From a virus, in IMG/VR virus record IMGVR_UViG_3300045999_002334, positions 1-46,359 of that record: 46,359 bases of DNA, one strand, 5' to 3'. The number at the start of each line of letters is the position of its first letter. The stretch's first letter is position 1. The notes under the pieces were generated by a model. It was given only the letters and a program-made list of their open reading frames with translations. It was not told the DNA's origin and made no database searches. Positions 1 to 8,009 of the stretch are shown in pieces. The position numbers and the translations under genes were made by a program.

Positions 1-2
1 AA

Positions 3-32
3 AACCGTTCAGAAAGGTTAGCTAAAAGATGA
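3..32 (+). CDS. 3' end of an upstream gene (partial)
   Basis: Reading from base 3 gives NRSERLAKR followed by TGA. That stop overlaps the next ATG as ATGA, the junction type used repeatedly in this genome. Only nine residues are visible, so no function can be given; upstream neighbours in such phages are usually capsid or head genes. Two other frames also stay open to base 21 or 25, so the frame choice rests on the overlap alone. Confidence 0.35.
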   Translation, partial: NRSERLAKR

Positions 33-781
33 CCGTAGTCGCTAACGCAACATTTAACCTAGACCTCAGCGAGCTTGTCGAAGAAGCTTTTGAGCGTTGT
101 GGTGCTGAGATGCGTACAGGCTACGACCTTCGTACGGCGCGCCGCTCCCTCAACCTACTCTTTGCCGATTGGGCTAACCGCGGTATTAACCTGTGGACTA
201 TTGAGCAGGGCGAGATTCCGCTTGTTCAAGGCGTAAGCACGTATGACTTGCCGCTTGACACGGTTGACTTGATTGAGCACGTCGTTCGTACGAACCAAGG
301 CGTTCTAAACACTCAAGCAGACTTAACCATTTCGCGTATTTCGGTTGATACCTACGCAACGATCCCAAACAAGCTACAACAGGCTAGACCGATCCAGGTA
401 TGGATTAATAGGCAGTCTGGGGCTACCTATGCCGGTACATCAACATCAAGCCCCCCAGCAGGCGTAAACTACCCCAAAATCGTTGTATGGCCTACACCAG
501 ATCAGGGAACGCTTGCTAACCCCTATTACCGCTTTGTTTACTGGCGTTTGCGCCGTATCCACGACGGTGGCGACGGTATCAATACACAAGACATTCCGTT
601 CCGTTTTTTACCTTGCATGGTTGCAGGGCTGTCGTATTACCTAGCGTTAAAGATTCCTGGCGCAGATGCGCGGTTAGGCGTTTTAAAAGCGCAGTACGAT
701 GAAGCATGGCAGTTTGCGGCAGATGAAGACCGCGAAAAAGCACCTATTCGGTTTGTTCCACGTAAAATGTTTATAACTTAA
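29..781 (+). CDS. Head-tail adaptor / tail tubular A-like protein
   Basis: A 250-residue protein with the look of connector proteins that sit under the portal in short-tailed phages (gp11/tail tubular A-like). The N-terminal helical part (about 10-55) carries LSELVEEAFERCG and then RTARRSLNLLFADWANRGIN, a pattern common in phage adaptor proteins. A beta-rich middle follows (PLVQGVSTYDLP, then PKIVVWPTPDQG near 155). The C-terminal helix contains YYLALKIPGAD and ends in basic residues. It sits two small genes ahead of a second adaptor-like gene, fitting a head-tail joining region. The family is assigned by pattern only, so the exact position in the connector is inferred. Confidence 0.65.
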   Translation: MTVVANATFNLDLSELVEEAFERCGAEMRTGYDLRTARRSLNLLFADWANRGINLWTIEQGEIPLVQGVSTYDLPLDTVDLIEHVVRTNQGVLNTQADLTISRISVDTYATIPNKLQQARPIQVWINRQSGATYAGTSTSSPPAGVNYPKIVVWPTPDQGTLANPYYRFVYWRLRRIHDGGDGINTQDIPFRFLPCMVAGLSYYLALKIPGADARLGVLKAQYDEAWQFAADEDREKAPIRFVPRKMFIT

Positions 782-791
782 GGAACAATGT

Positions 792-1214
792 GTGTCTAAT
801 CGGTTTGCTTCTGGAAAATTCGCAATTGCGCAGTGCGATCGCTGCAATTTTCGCTATAAACTTAAAGACTTAAAAACGGAGATAGTTAAGACTAAGCCCT
901 ACAAAATTCGTGTTTGCCGGCAGTGTTGGGATCCGGATCAACCACAGCTGCAGTTAGGGATGTACCCAGTAGAAGATCCGCAAGCATTGCGTGACCCACG
1001 GCCAGACAATACGTATTACCAAGGGGGCAATACGGGGCTGCAGTTGAATCAAAATGCAGGGTCGACTCTTGACGGTTTTGGAGACCCAACGATGGGTAGT
1101 AGGATGATTCAGTGGGGGTGGAACCCTGTTGGAATGGGGTTTAATGATGGATTAACGCCGAATGATCTGGTAGGATCTGGTCAGGTGGGTACAGTAACAG
1201 TAGACATTTCTTAG
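792..1214 (+). CDS. Zinc-ribbon virion-region protein
   Basis: A 140-residue protein of unknown function. Two CxxC pairs (C15/C18 and C42/C45) in a basic N-terminal half form a probable four-cysteine zinc site. The C-terminal half is rich in Gly, Pro, Asn and Gln. Translation most likely begins at GTG 792: an AAGGA motif at 780-784 is well spaced, whereas the ATG at 788 runs into a stop after two codons. Its place between two connector-like genes suggests a minor structural or assembly role, which is inference. Confidence 0.7.
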   Translation: MSNRFASGKFAIAQCDRCNFRYKLKDLKTEIVKTKPYKIRVCRQCWDPDQPQLQLGMYPVEDPQALRDPRPDNTYYQGGNTGLQLNQNAGSTLDGFGDPTMGSRMIQWGWNPVGMGFNDGLTPNDLVGSGQVGTVTVDIS

Positions 1215-1224
1215 GAGATACAAC

Positions 1225-1410
1225 ATGTCATTTAAATCAGGTGCAGACGGCGTTACCAAACAAGGTAAAACCAAAGGCAAAAATCTAGGCGATACAGGTC
1301 CAAGCGTTGGCGTTCAAAAGGGCGGCAAGAAAAGCATGGGCGTAACCAATGATTCATTAAAAGCAATGGGTCGTAACATGGCTCGTTCAGCTAACCAAAG
1401 AGGTCGTTAA
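1225..1410 (+). CDS. Small basic Gly/Lys-rich protein
   Basis: A 61-residue protein, very rich in Lys, Gly, Ser and Asn, with almost no hydrophobic residues. It is probably disordered and nucleic-acid compatible. A GGAG ribosome site precedes the ATG (TTAGGAGATACAAC). It lies between the zinc-ribbon gene and another small basic gene in the same transcript. No family recognised. Confidence 0.7.
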   Translation: MSFKSGADGVTKQGKTKGKNLGDTGPSVGVQKGGKKSMGVTNDSLKAMGRNMARSANQRGR

Positions 1411-1412
1411 TC

Positions 1413-1676
1413 ATGGCTAAATATTCGATGAAACGTAATGGTAAAGAAGTAGGTCCTGCTGAAGTTTACGCAGAGCCACACACCATGGCAGGCAAGAAGC
1501 TAAATGCCGACAGCGCGTTAAAGCAGGAAACTGGCGCTGAGTACATGAACGAGATGAATATATCTCTTGGTGGTATTAGCAAAAAAAGAGGCCCTGCAGT
1601 TAAAAATGATGGCATCAAGATCCGTGGTACTGGTGCAGCTACTAAGGGTGTAATGGCTAGAGGACCAATGGCGTAA
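1413..1676 (+). CDS. Small basic hypothetical protein
   Basis: An 87-residue basic protein with no recognised domain. It begins MAKYSMKRNGKEVGPAEVYA and has a Gly/Ala/Lys-rich C-terminus. It starts two bases after the preceding stop, and its own stop overlaps the next ATG by one base (TAATG), so it is translationally coupled to the adaptor gene that follows. Like its neighbour it could be a DNA-contacting or scaffold-like minor head protein, but nothing in the sequence proves this. Confidence 0.7.
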   Translation: MAKYSMKRNGKEVGPAEVYAEPHTMAGKKLNADSALKQETGAEYMNEMNISLGGISKKRGPAVKNDGIKIRGTGAATKGVMARGPMA

Positions 1677-2368
1677 TGAATTACAACGAGCTTTTTGCGC
1701 AGATCCAGTCGTACACGGAGAATCAATTCCCAGCCATGATATTGGCTAACGGGAGTTCTGTATCCGTTACGACCCAGATCAACACGTTTATTGAGCAGGC
1801 AGAGCGCCGTATATACAACTCGGTTCAAATTCCTTCTTTGCGCAAAAACGTTACAGGTAACTGTACAGCCAGCAATAAGTATCTGGCTTGTCCTAATGAC
1901 TACTTATCTACTTTTTCATTGGCGGTGATTGACACTGTTACTGGGGAATATGAGTACCTACTTAACAAAGATGTTAACTTCATTCGGCAGGCATACCCAA
2001 GCCCTACAGCTACGGGTAAACCGCGGTATTACGCTTTATTTGGCTCACGGTTAAATGACCCTAATGAACTTACTTTCATACTTGGGCCTACCCCAGACCT
2101 AAACTACGGCGCAGAATTACATTATTTCTATTACCCAGAATCCATTGTTACCGCCGGAACATCGTGGCTTGGTGATACTTATTCCCCTGTATTGTTGTAT
2201 GGCACTCTTGTTGAGGCTTACACTTACATGAAAGGTGAAACAGACATGCTTTTAGCGTATAACACCAAGTACAATGAGGCATTAGCGCAGTTAAATCGTT
2301 TGGGAACTGGCCTTGAGCGCGGCGATGCGTACAGGGATGGCCAAGCAAAAATCAAGGTTAATCCTTAA
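1676..2368 (+). CDS. SU10-type adaptor (head-tail connector) protein
   Basis: A 230-residue protein matching the pattern of phage adaptor proteins of the SU10 type. The N-terminus is helical (NYNELFAQIQSYTENQ, then FIEQAERRIYNSVQIPSLRK near 35-60). A beta domain has CPNDYLSTFSLAVID (about 73-87) and LGPTPDLNYGAELHYFYYP (about 137-155). The C-terminal helical part is LYGTLVEAYTYMKGE and a KYNEALAQLNRLG helix. In the family this protein forms a ring bridging portal and nozzle. It shares layout with the first gene of the window, so the phage seems to carry two related connector proteins. Confidence 0.75.
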   Translation: MNYNELFAQIQSYTENQFPAMILANGSSVSVTTQINTFIEQAERRIYNSVQIPSLRKNVTGNCTASNKYLACPNDYLSTFSLAVIDTVTGEYEYLLNKDVNFIRQAYPSPTATGKPRYYALFGSRLNDPNELTFILGPTPDLNYGAELHYFYYPESIVTAGTSWLGDTYSPVLLYGTLVEAYTYMKGETDMLLAYNTKYNEALAQLNRLGTGLERGDAYRDGQAKIKVNP

Positions 2369-2387
2369 ACTTTACTAGGAGCAAAAT

Positions 2388-2813
2388 ATGCCAATTAGCC
2401 AAGCCATGTGTGACTCGTTCAAGGTGCAACTCCTGAACGGCGCACAGAATTTTTCAGCCAACACATACAAGATTGCACTCTATACCAGTGCAGCTACGTT
2501 AAGCAACGCAACCACTGCGTACACTTCTTCCAATGAAGTAGCAGACGGCGGCGGATACACGACAGGTGGAAACACTTTAACGGTAAGCACTCTCCCAACT
2601 AGCACAGGCAACGTAGCGTTTATCTCGTTTGCTAATAGCACTTGGGCAAATGCAACAATTACTGCAGCTGGCGCTTTGATTTATAACAACAGTCAAGCAA
2701 ACTCTGCTGTAGCGTCCCTGAGCTTTGGTGGTGATAAAACCAGCACTGCAGGTACTTTTGCTGTTATTTTCCCAACGCCAGACGCAACCAGCGCAATTAT
2801 TCGCATCGCTTAA
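2388..2813 (+). CDS. Beta-rich virion protein, tail-associated
   Basis: A 141-residue protein rich in Thr, Ala, Asn and Ser, with regular beta-strand alternation and no cysteine after Cys8. It opens with QAMCDSFKVQLLNG, followed by YKIALYTSAATL and a GGGYTTGGNTL loop. Proteins of this pattern recur beside tail-fibre genes in many phages and are usually annotated as structural. It has a good GGAG site (CTAGGAGCAAAAT) and leads the fibre-gene array. Precise role unknown. Confidence 0.6.
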   Translation: MPISQAMCDSFKVQLLNGAQNFSANTYKIALYTSAATLSNATTAYTSSNEVADGGGYTTGGNTLTVSTLPTSTGNVAFISFANSTWANATITAAGALIYNNSQANSAVASLSFGGDKTSTAGTFAVIFPTPDATSAIIRIA

Positions 2814-2826
2814 TCAGGAGCTGTAA

Positions 2827-4767
2827 ATGGCTCTTGTACTAAAAGACCGGGTAAAAGAAGCTACCACTACCAGTGGTACAGGTACTGTCGTCCTTAACGG
2901 GGCGGCTACTGGATACCAGTCTTTTGCCGTCATTGGTAACGCCAACACCACGTACTACACCATTGCTGGCGGTAGTGATTGGGAAGTTGGTATTGGTACG
3001 TACTACTCTGGCAATACGTCTTTGTCTAGGGATACTATTCTTGCGTCTAGCAATGCAAATGCCGCAGTAACCCTGTCAGGTACGTATGATGTGTTTGTCA
3101 CATACCCAGCCGAAGAATCGGTCTATTTAAACGGCGCTAATTTAAATGCTGGCGGTTTGTCAAACATAGCGTTTTCTGCTCTTACAGCAAACCTAGCCTC
3201 AATTGGTACTGTAACTTTAACCAACGGCACAATTAGTGCAGCGCCAAATGCAGCAACTGATATTGTTAATAAAACCTATGTTGACGCTCTTGTTGCTTCT
3301 GGAGTTCACTTTCACCAGCCAGTCCGAGTTGAATCTCCAACTGCCCTAGTCGCGGTATATAACCAGCCAAACGGTGCGGGCAACGGTGTAGGCGCTACCT
3401 TAACAAACAGTGGTGCAAACGTATCCCTTGTTGTAGACGGTATATCTGTAGCAAATACCAACCGAGTTCTTGTTTATACCCAATCAAATGCCGTACAAAA
3501 CGGTGTATATGTTGTTTCAGATATTGGTTCTAACGTAACTAGCTGGGTTTTAACTCGCTCAGATGATACTAATACCTACGGATTTGATAGCCCAGAAGCA
3601 TTAAGTGAAGGCTCTACGTTCTTCGTTCAAGAGGGTGATACGGGCGCAGGCGAAACATACACATGCAATACGCCAGGCGTTATTACATTTGGCACAACCA
3701 ACATTACGTTTACTCAAATTAGTTCTGCTCAGATTTATTCTGCAGGAACAGGCTTAGATCTTGACGGAACCACATTTAGCTTAGCAAATACCACAGTTAT
3801 AGCTGGTACTTATGGTGATGCCGGCAACGTAGCCACAATCACAGTCAACGCCCAAGGCCAATTAACCAACGCCGTAAACACGGCAATCGTTGTTCCAAGC
3901 TCATCTGTAACAGGGCTAGGCACAATGGCACTGCAAAATGCCACAACAGTGGCGATTACAGGCGGCTCAATCAACGGAACTCTGATTGGTAATGCTACCC
4001 CTAGCAACGGTGCGTTTACGACCATATCAGCTTCTGGTGAGGTTAGCGGTGTAGGCTTTGCAAACTATCTAAACGCTCCTCCTACTATTGGTGGGGTAAC
4101 GGCAAACACAGGTGCATTTACTACCCTGTCCGCAGCCAATACCTTAACTGCTTCGGCAAACGTAGTAATAAGCCAATTAACAGGTTTCTTGTATGGCAAT
4201 AACTCTAGCCCTGTAACGGCCAGCACGACTATTCCAAGCTCAGCAGTAACTGGCTTTGGCACGATGGCAGAACAAAACGCCAATAACGTGTCGATTACAG
4301 GTGGGGCGATTAACGGAACCTTGATTGGTAACTCTACCGCAGCGGCTATTACAGGCACTACGATTACAGCAAGTACCGTGTTTGCAGGATCAGGCGCCAG
4401 TCTTTCTGCCCTAAACGGCTCAAACATCAGCAGCGGAACGATTGCGGTTGGCGTAGGCGGTACTGGTATTGGAGCCTTGACCAACAACAATGTCATCCTA
4501 GGTAACGGCTCTAGCGCTGTTAAGTTTGTAGCACCAGGCACTGCTGGTAACGTATTGGTATCTGACGGCACTACATGGACATCAAACACAGCTCCATCGT
4601 CTGGCGCATTGGCTGCAGGTAACAACTCAATTATCATTAACAACGTAAACATTACGGCAAACGCTACTATTGCTGCTGGGCAAAACGGCTTCTCAGTAGG
4701 CCCAATAACAACAGCAAACGGTGTATCGGTAACGGTTGCTGCAGGACAACAGTGGGTGGTTATATGA
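2827..4767 (+). CDS. Tail fibre protein with duplicated internal module
   Basis: A 646-residue fibre-like protein dominated by Thr, Asn, Ala, Gly, Ser and Val. The N-terminal region of about 100 residues (starting MALVLKDRVKEATTTSGTGT, with YYTIAGGSDWEVG) is probably the virion-attachment domain. A domain with DIVNKTYVDALVASGVHF (about 142-160) follows, then NRVLVYTQSNAVQNGVYVV and DSPEALSEGSTFFVQEGDTG (about 215-275), motifs seen in other phage fibres. The C-terminal half is low-complexity beta repeat and includes a 34-codon module present twice (residues 356-389 and 469-502). It is the longest of the fibre genes and lies first among those with attachment-like N-termini. The receptor is unknown. 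Confidence 0.8.
   Translation: MALVLKDRVKEATTTSGTGTVVLNGAATGYQSFAVIGNANTTYYTIAGGSDWEVGIGTYYSGNTSLSRDTILASSNANAAVTLSGTYDVFVTYPAEESVYLNGANLNAGGLSNIAFSALTANLASIGTVTLTNGTISAAPNAATDIVNKTYVDALVASGVHFHQPVRVESPTALVAVYNQPNGAGNGVGATLTNSGANVSLVVDGISVANTNRVLVYTQSNAVQNGVYVVSDIGSNVTSWVLTRSDDTNTYGFDSPEALSEGSTFFVQEGDTGAGETYTCNTPGVITFGTTNITFTQISSAQIYSAGTGLDLDGTTFSLANTTVIAGTYGDAGNVATITVNAQGQLTNAVNTAIVVPSSSVTGLGTMALQNATTVAITGGSINGTLIGNATPSNGAFTTISASGEVSGVGFANYLNAPPTIGGVTANTGAFTTLSAANTLTASANVVISQLTGFLYGNNSSPVTASTTIPSSAVTGFGTMAEQNANNVSITGGAINGTLIGNSTAAAITGTTITASTVFAGSGASLSALNGSNISSGTIAVGVGGTGIGALTNNNVILGNGSSAVKFVAPGTAGNVLVSDGTTWTSNTAPSSGALAAGNNSIIINNVNITANATIAAGQNGFSVGPITTANGVSVTVAAGQQWVVI
3892..3993 (+). repeat. 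Internal fibre module, copy 1
   Basis: A 102-bp in-frame module (34 codons) encoding a VTGLGTMALQNATT-type stretch followed by ITGGSINGTLIGN. It recurs 339 bp downstream with clear protein-level conservation and several synonymous differences, showing a duplication that has since diverged under coding constraint. Confidence 0.8.
4231..4332 (+). repeat. Internal fibre module, copy 2
   Basis: Second copy of the 102-bp module at 3892-3993. It encodes VTGFGTMAEQNANN and ITGGAINGTLIGN, in the same frame and of identical length. Confidence 0.8.
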
Positions 4768-4973
4768 GTACCATAACAGCAGGAAACACAGTATCCACAG
4801 CCATCACTATTACTGGTGATACGACTGGTAATTTAACGCTTTCTGCAAACGCTACTGGCAGTGTTATTCTTACAAGCCCATTGCAGTTCGTTGATGGAAC
4901 AACACAAGATACTGCTGCAGCAGTTTCTGGCGGTTTAAATGTAACGCTACAACAATCTTACGGAGGTTTTTAA
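4764..4973 (+). CDS. Short fibre-like protein
   Basis: A 69-residue protein starting MSTITAGNTVSTAITITGDT. The ATG at 4764 is preferred because it overlaps the preceding stop as ATGA; an in-frame GTG at 4752 would add four residues inside the previous gene. Composition is Thr/Gly/Ser-rich and it carries SPLQFVDGTTQDTAAA, a motif found near chaperone or tip regions of phage fibres. It may be a small fibre subunit or a detached fragment of a once longer fibre. Confidence 0.65.
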   Translation: MSTITAGNTVSTAITITGDTTGNLTLSANATGSVILTSPLQFVDGTTQDTAAAVSGGLNVTLQQSYGGF

Positions 4974-5375
4974 ATGCCAGCAGGTACATCCCCAATTTTC
5001 CCGCAAGTGCCAAGTATTGGCATAGCAAGCCTTGTTTCTAATACGGCAGTTACAGCTCGCACTGTTATTTCTGGCACGACTGGATTAACTCAATTAACAG
5101 CTAACTCAACTAACGGATCAAGAATTGATTTTGTTGAAGTACAAGGACAAGGAACCACTGTAGCAACTATTATTGATCTTTGGATTAATGACGGTACAAA
5201 TTCTTATTTGGTTGAAGAAATTTCTTTGCCAGCAGCTACAGCAAATACTACAGCGTTTGCGGCAAGTAATACGGTTAGCTTCACAAAGTTAACTTTGCCA
5301 GCCACATATCGTTTGTTTGTGTCACAGCAGGTATCAGCTAACGTAACTGTGTTTGCATTTGGTGGAACCTACTAA
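4974..5375 (+). CDS. Beta-rich fibre-region structural protein
   Basis: A 133-residue protein beginning directly after the previous stop (TAAATG). It is rich in Thr, Ala, Asn and Val with beta-sandwich-like alternation (GSRIDFVEVQGQG, IIDLWINDGTNSYLVEEISL, TYRLFVSQQVSANVTVFAFG). It has no cysteines, no signal peptide and no known motif. The compact globular pattern differs from the neighbouring repeat-rich fibres, so it may be a head-fibre, tip or decoration protein. Position is the main clue. Confidence 0.6.
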   Translation: MPAGTSPIFPQVPSIGIASLVSNTAVTARTVISGTTGLTQLTANSTNGSRIDFVEVQGQGTTVATIIDLWINDGTNSYLVEEISLPAATANTTAFAASNTVSFTKLTLPATYRLFVSQQVSANVTVFAFGGTY

Positions 5376-5377
5376 AA

Positions 5378-6319
5378 ATGCCTTTTAATAAGTCATTCAA
5401 ACAAGACGCTGTTATTACTCCACAAACGGGGATAACGGATCTTTCTGCGTCTACTGGCGTATTAATTGTGCCAACTGGTACAACCGCCCAAAGACCAACT
5501 AATGCTGTTGCAGGGACATTAAGATATAACACTACAGAAGGGTTTATAGAAACGTTTACAGCAGCAGGATGGAGAAAAATTGTACCTGTTGCGTTTGATT
5601 ATTTAATTGAATATTTAATTGTTGCTGGCGGCGGTTCTGCAGGTACAAATACTGGTGGCGGTGGAGCGGGAGGGTATTTAGCTGCATCAAACATTACGGT
5701 AAATCCTGGAACAGCTTATACAATTACTGTAGGTGCTGGTGCGGCTGATGGCGGATCAAGAGGGTCAAACTCGTCTATTTCTGGGTTTACTGTAGCTGTT
5801 GGAGGAGGTGCTGGCGGCGGTGGTTCTGGCGGCTCTGGCGGCGGTGGTTCTGGAGCAGCTACAAGTGGCCAAGGGAATAATGGCGGTGCTAACGCTCAAT
5901 ATGGTACTGGCGGTGGCGGCGGAGCTGGGGCGGTAGGAAATGGCGGGTCAGGATTTAACGGCGGGTCAGGCGGAGCTGGTTCAGCCTCTTCTATTACAGG
6001 ATCATCTGTTACCCGTGCAGGTGGTGGCGGTGGCTCTGGTAACTTTGGTGGATCTGGAGCAGGTGGTGGAGCTGGTGGTGGTGGTTCAGGTGGTAATAAT
6101 GACGGAACAATTCCTTTTGCTGGAGCTGCAAATACAGGCGGTGGAGGTGGTAGCCGAGGCGGTTCAGGTGGCGGAAGTACGGCTGGTGGCTCTGGAGTAG
6201 TAATTCTTTCAATACCAACAGCAAGTTACACAGGAACAATAACGGGCGGCCCAACTGTTACAACTTCAGGAAGTAATACAATTCTTGTTTTTAACGCATC
6301 AGGTAGTTATACAGCTTAA
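5378..6319 (+). CDS. Poly-glycine tail fibre / adhesin, paralogue 1
   Basis: A 313-residue protein of two parts. Residues 30-68 carry the shared array motif (VPTGTTAQRP, then GTLRYNTTEG and AGWRKI). From about residue 80 (EYLIVAGGGSAG) to about 272 it is a Gly-rich domain dominated by GGGG runs with Ala, Ser and Asn, closed by GSGVVILSIPTASY and a C-terminal FNASGSYTA. Gly-rich domains of this kind in phage adhesins can form stacked polyglycine-II helices whose loops decide receptor choice; that fold is inferred here. Three other genes in the array have the same architecture. Confidence 0.75.
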   Translation: MPFNKSFKQDAVITPQTGITDLSASTGVLIVPTGTTAQRPTNAVAGTLRYNTTEGFIETFTAAGWRKIVPVAFDYLIEYLIVAGGGSAGTNTGGGGAGGYLAASNITVNPGTAYTITVGAGAADGGSRGSNSSISGFTVAVGGGAGGGGSGGSGGGGSGAATSGQGNNGGANAQYGTGGGGGAGAVGNGGSGFNGGSGGAGSASSITGSSVTRAGGGGGSGNFGGSGAGGGAGGGGSGGNNDGTIPFAGAANTGGGGGSRGGSGGGSTAGGSGVVILSIPTASYTGTITGGPTVTTSGSNTILVFNASGSYTA

Positions 6320-6333
6320 TAGGAGAACCTTAA

Positions 6334-6714
6334 ATGGGACATTTTGCAAAAGTAGTAGACGGTAAAGTAACGCAAGTTATCGTAGCCGAAAAAGAGTTTT
6401 TTGATACATTCGTAGACAGCTCGCCAGGTCAATGGCTGCGCACGTCTTATAACATGCGTGGTGGCGTTCATTACGAGCCAAACAGCGATACGCCTAGAGC
6501 CGACCAATCACAGGCGTTGCGTAAAAACTACGCTGGTATCGGTTACTCATATGATGCCCAACGTGATGCGTTTATTCCGCCACAGCCGTTTAATTCATGG
6601 GTGCTAGACGATCAAACTTGCCAGTGGAACTCCCCAACACCAATGCCGACTGACGGCAAGATTTACGAATGGGATGAAGCCACGACATCGTGGAAAGAAG
6701 TAATAGTTGCTTAA
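6334..6714 (+). CDS. Conserved phage protein in fibre cluster
   Basis: A 126-residue protein beginning MGHFAKVVDGKVTQVIVAEK, rich in aromatic residues and quite unlike the low-complexity fibres around it. Features include GQWLRTSYNMRGGVHY (about 32-47), GIGYSYDAQRDAFIPPQPF (about 69-87) and a Trp-rich C-terminus. Similar short proteins with this opening are common next to fibre genes in marine and freshwater phages and have no proven function. It has a GGAG ribosome site at 6322. Possible roles are fibre chaperone or tip protein. Confidence 0.65.
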   Translation: MGHFAKVVDGKVTQVIVAEKEFFDTFVDSSPGQWLRTSYNMRGGVHYEPNSDTPRADQSQALRKNYAGIGYSYDAQRDAFIPPQPFNSWVLDDQTCQWNSPTPMPTDGKIYEWDEATTSWKEVIVA

Positions 6715-6723
6715 GGACTAAAA

Positions 6724-7722
6724 ATGCCCATCATAATTGACGGTTCTCTTGGAATAACAGCAAACTCTACTACGAGTGGTATTCTCATACCGTCTGGCAC
6801 TATCGACCAAAGACCAGCTAATGCTGCTGCAGGAACGCTTAGGTATAACACATCAAACAACGTAACTGAAGTTTATAGCGGCTTAGCGTGGGTAACTTTA
6901 ACAAGTCAAGCATATAGTATTGCTTATTTAATTATTGCCGGAGGCGGTTCAGGTGCAGGTGCTATCGGAGGTGGGGGTGGCGCAGGCGGTGTTTTATCTT
7001 CATCTAGTTTTTCTATAAATCCCGGCACAACTTATTCTTTTGTTGTTGGTGCTGGCGGAACAGGTATAGCGGCTGGTGGTGATGCGCCTAGTGGTAATAA
7101 TGGTAGCAATTCAACTGCCTTTACTCTTACCGCTATTGGCGGCGGCGGTGGTGGAAGTTATGCCGCAACAAAACCAGGTGCGGCAGGTGGTTCAGGTGGT
7201 GGTGGTGGTTCTGATAACGCTGCTGGTGGAGCAGGAACATCAGGCCAAGGAAACAATGGAGGCACTTCAAATAACTCATACCCACAAGCATCAGGTGGTG
7301 GTGGTGGAGCAGGTGCGGTAGGATCAAATGCTTCTGGTGGCACAGGTGGTGCTGGAGGTGCTGGCTCTTCGTCTAGTATTACTGGCTCTGCAGTAACTCG
7401 TGCTGGTGGTGGCGGTGGTTCTTGGAACGCTGACGCTGCTGGTGGTGCAGGGGCTGGTGGTGCAGGTGGTGGAACTGCTGGCGGTAGTAGTGTTGCTAGT
7501 ACTGCTGCTACTGCAAATACTGGTAGCGGTTCAGGTGGCGGTGGCTACAACAGTTCAGGATCGCCAGCAAATAAAGGATCAGGAAACGGTGGTTCAGGCG
7601 TAATTATTCTTTCTGTGCCAACTGTAAGCTATTCAGGAACAACTACTGGAAGTCCGACAGTTACAACCTCTGGTGATAATACAATTCTTACTTACAACTC
7701 TAGCGGTTCTTACACGGCGTAA
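6724..7722 (+). CDS. Poly-glycine tail fibre / adhesin, paralogue 2
   Basis: A 332-residue paralogue of the gene at 5378. Residues 21-59 hold the array motif (IPSGTIDQRPANAAAGTLRY, then AWVTL). The Gly-rich domain runs from about 74 (LIIAGGGSGAG) to about 290 and closes with GSGVIILSVPTVSY and YNSSGSYTA, nearly identical to paralogue 1. The two genes differ mainly in length and order of the Gly-rich blocks, as expected if recombination between repeats reshapes them. Confidence 0.75.
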   Translation: MPIIIDGSLGITANSTTSGILIPSGTIDQRPANAAAGTLRYNTSNNVTEVYSGLAWVTLTSQAYSIAYLIIAGGGSGAGAIGGGGGAGGVLSSSSFSINPGTTYSFVVGAGGTGIAAGGDAPSGNNGSNSTAFTLTAIGGGGGGSYAATKPGAAGGSGGGGGSDNAAGGAGTSGQGNNGGTSNNSYPQASGGGGGAGAVGSNASGGTGGAGGAGSSSSITGSAVTRAGGGGGSWNADAAGGAGAGGAGGGTAGGSSVASTAATANTGSGSGGGGYNSSGSPANKGSGNGGSGVIILSVPTVSYSGTTTGSPTVTTSGDNTILTYNSSGSYTA

Positions 7723-7724
7723 CC

Positions 7725-8009
7725 ATGCCAAGCACAATCAATGCACAGCCTGGCAACTCAACCACTCTCACCGCTCTTATTAAGTCTGGTGCTAGTGATG
7801 CTAACCTTGCATTTGAAACAAACGGCATTGATGCAATAGTAATAAACGGTAGTCAGATAGCAAACTTTGTATCTACAGGCGCAGTAACTGTACCCGCAGG
7901 CACGATAGACCAAAGACCCAGCCCAGCGGTTAACGGCATGTTTCGCTACAACACAAGTAATGCTACATTTGAAGCATACATCAATGGAGCTTGGAATTTT
8001 ATACCATGA
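7725..8009 (+). CDS. Truncated fibre paralogue lacking the poly-glycine domain
   Basis: A 94-residue protein whose C-terminal part (55-93) is the array motif (VPAGTIDQRP, GMFRYNTSNA, NGAWNFI). It stops exactly where the paralogues begin their Gly-rich domain. The N-terminal part (AIVINGSQIANFVSTGAV) matches the next gene (ALVIGTNQNANFTSTGAI). It starts two bases after the previous gene and overlaps the next by ATGA. It could be a functional short spike base or a remnant left by a duplication. Confidence 0.65.
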   Translation: MPSTINAQPGNSTTLTALIKSGASDANLAFETNGIDAIVINGSQIANFVSTGAVTVPAGTIDQRPSPAVNGMFRYNTSNATFEAYINGAWNFIP

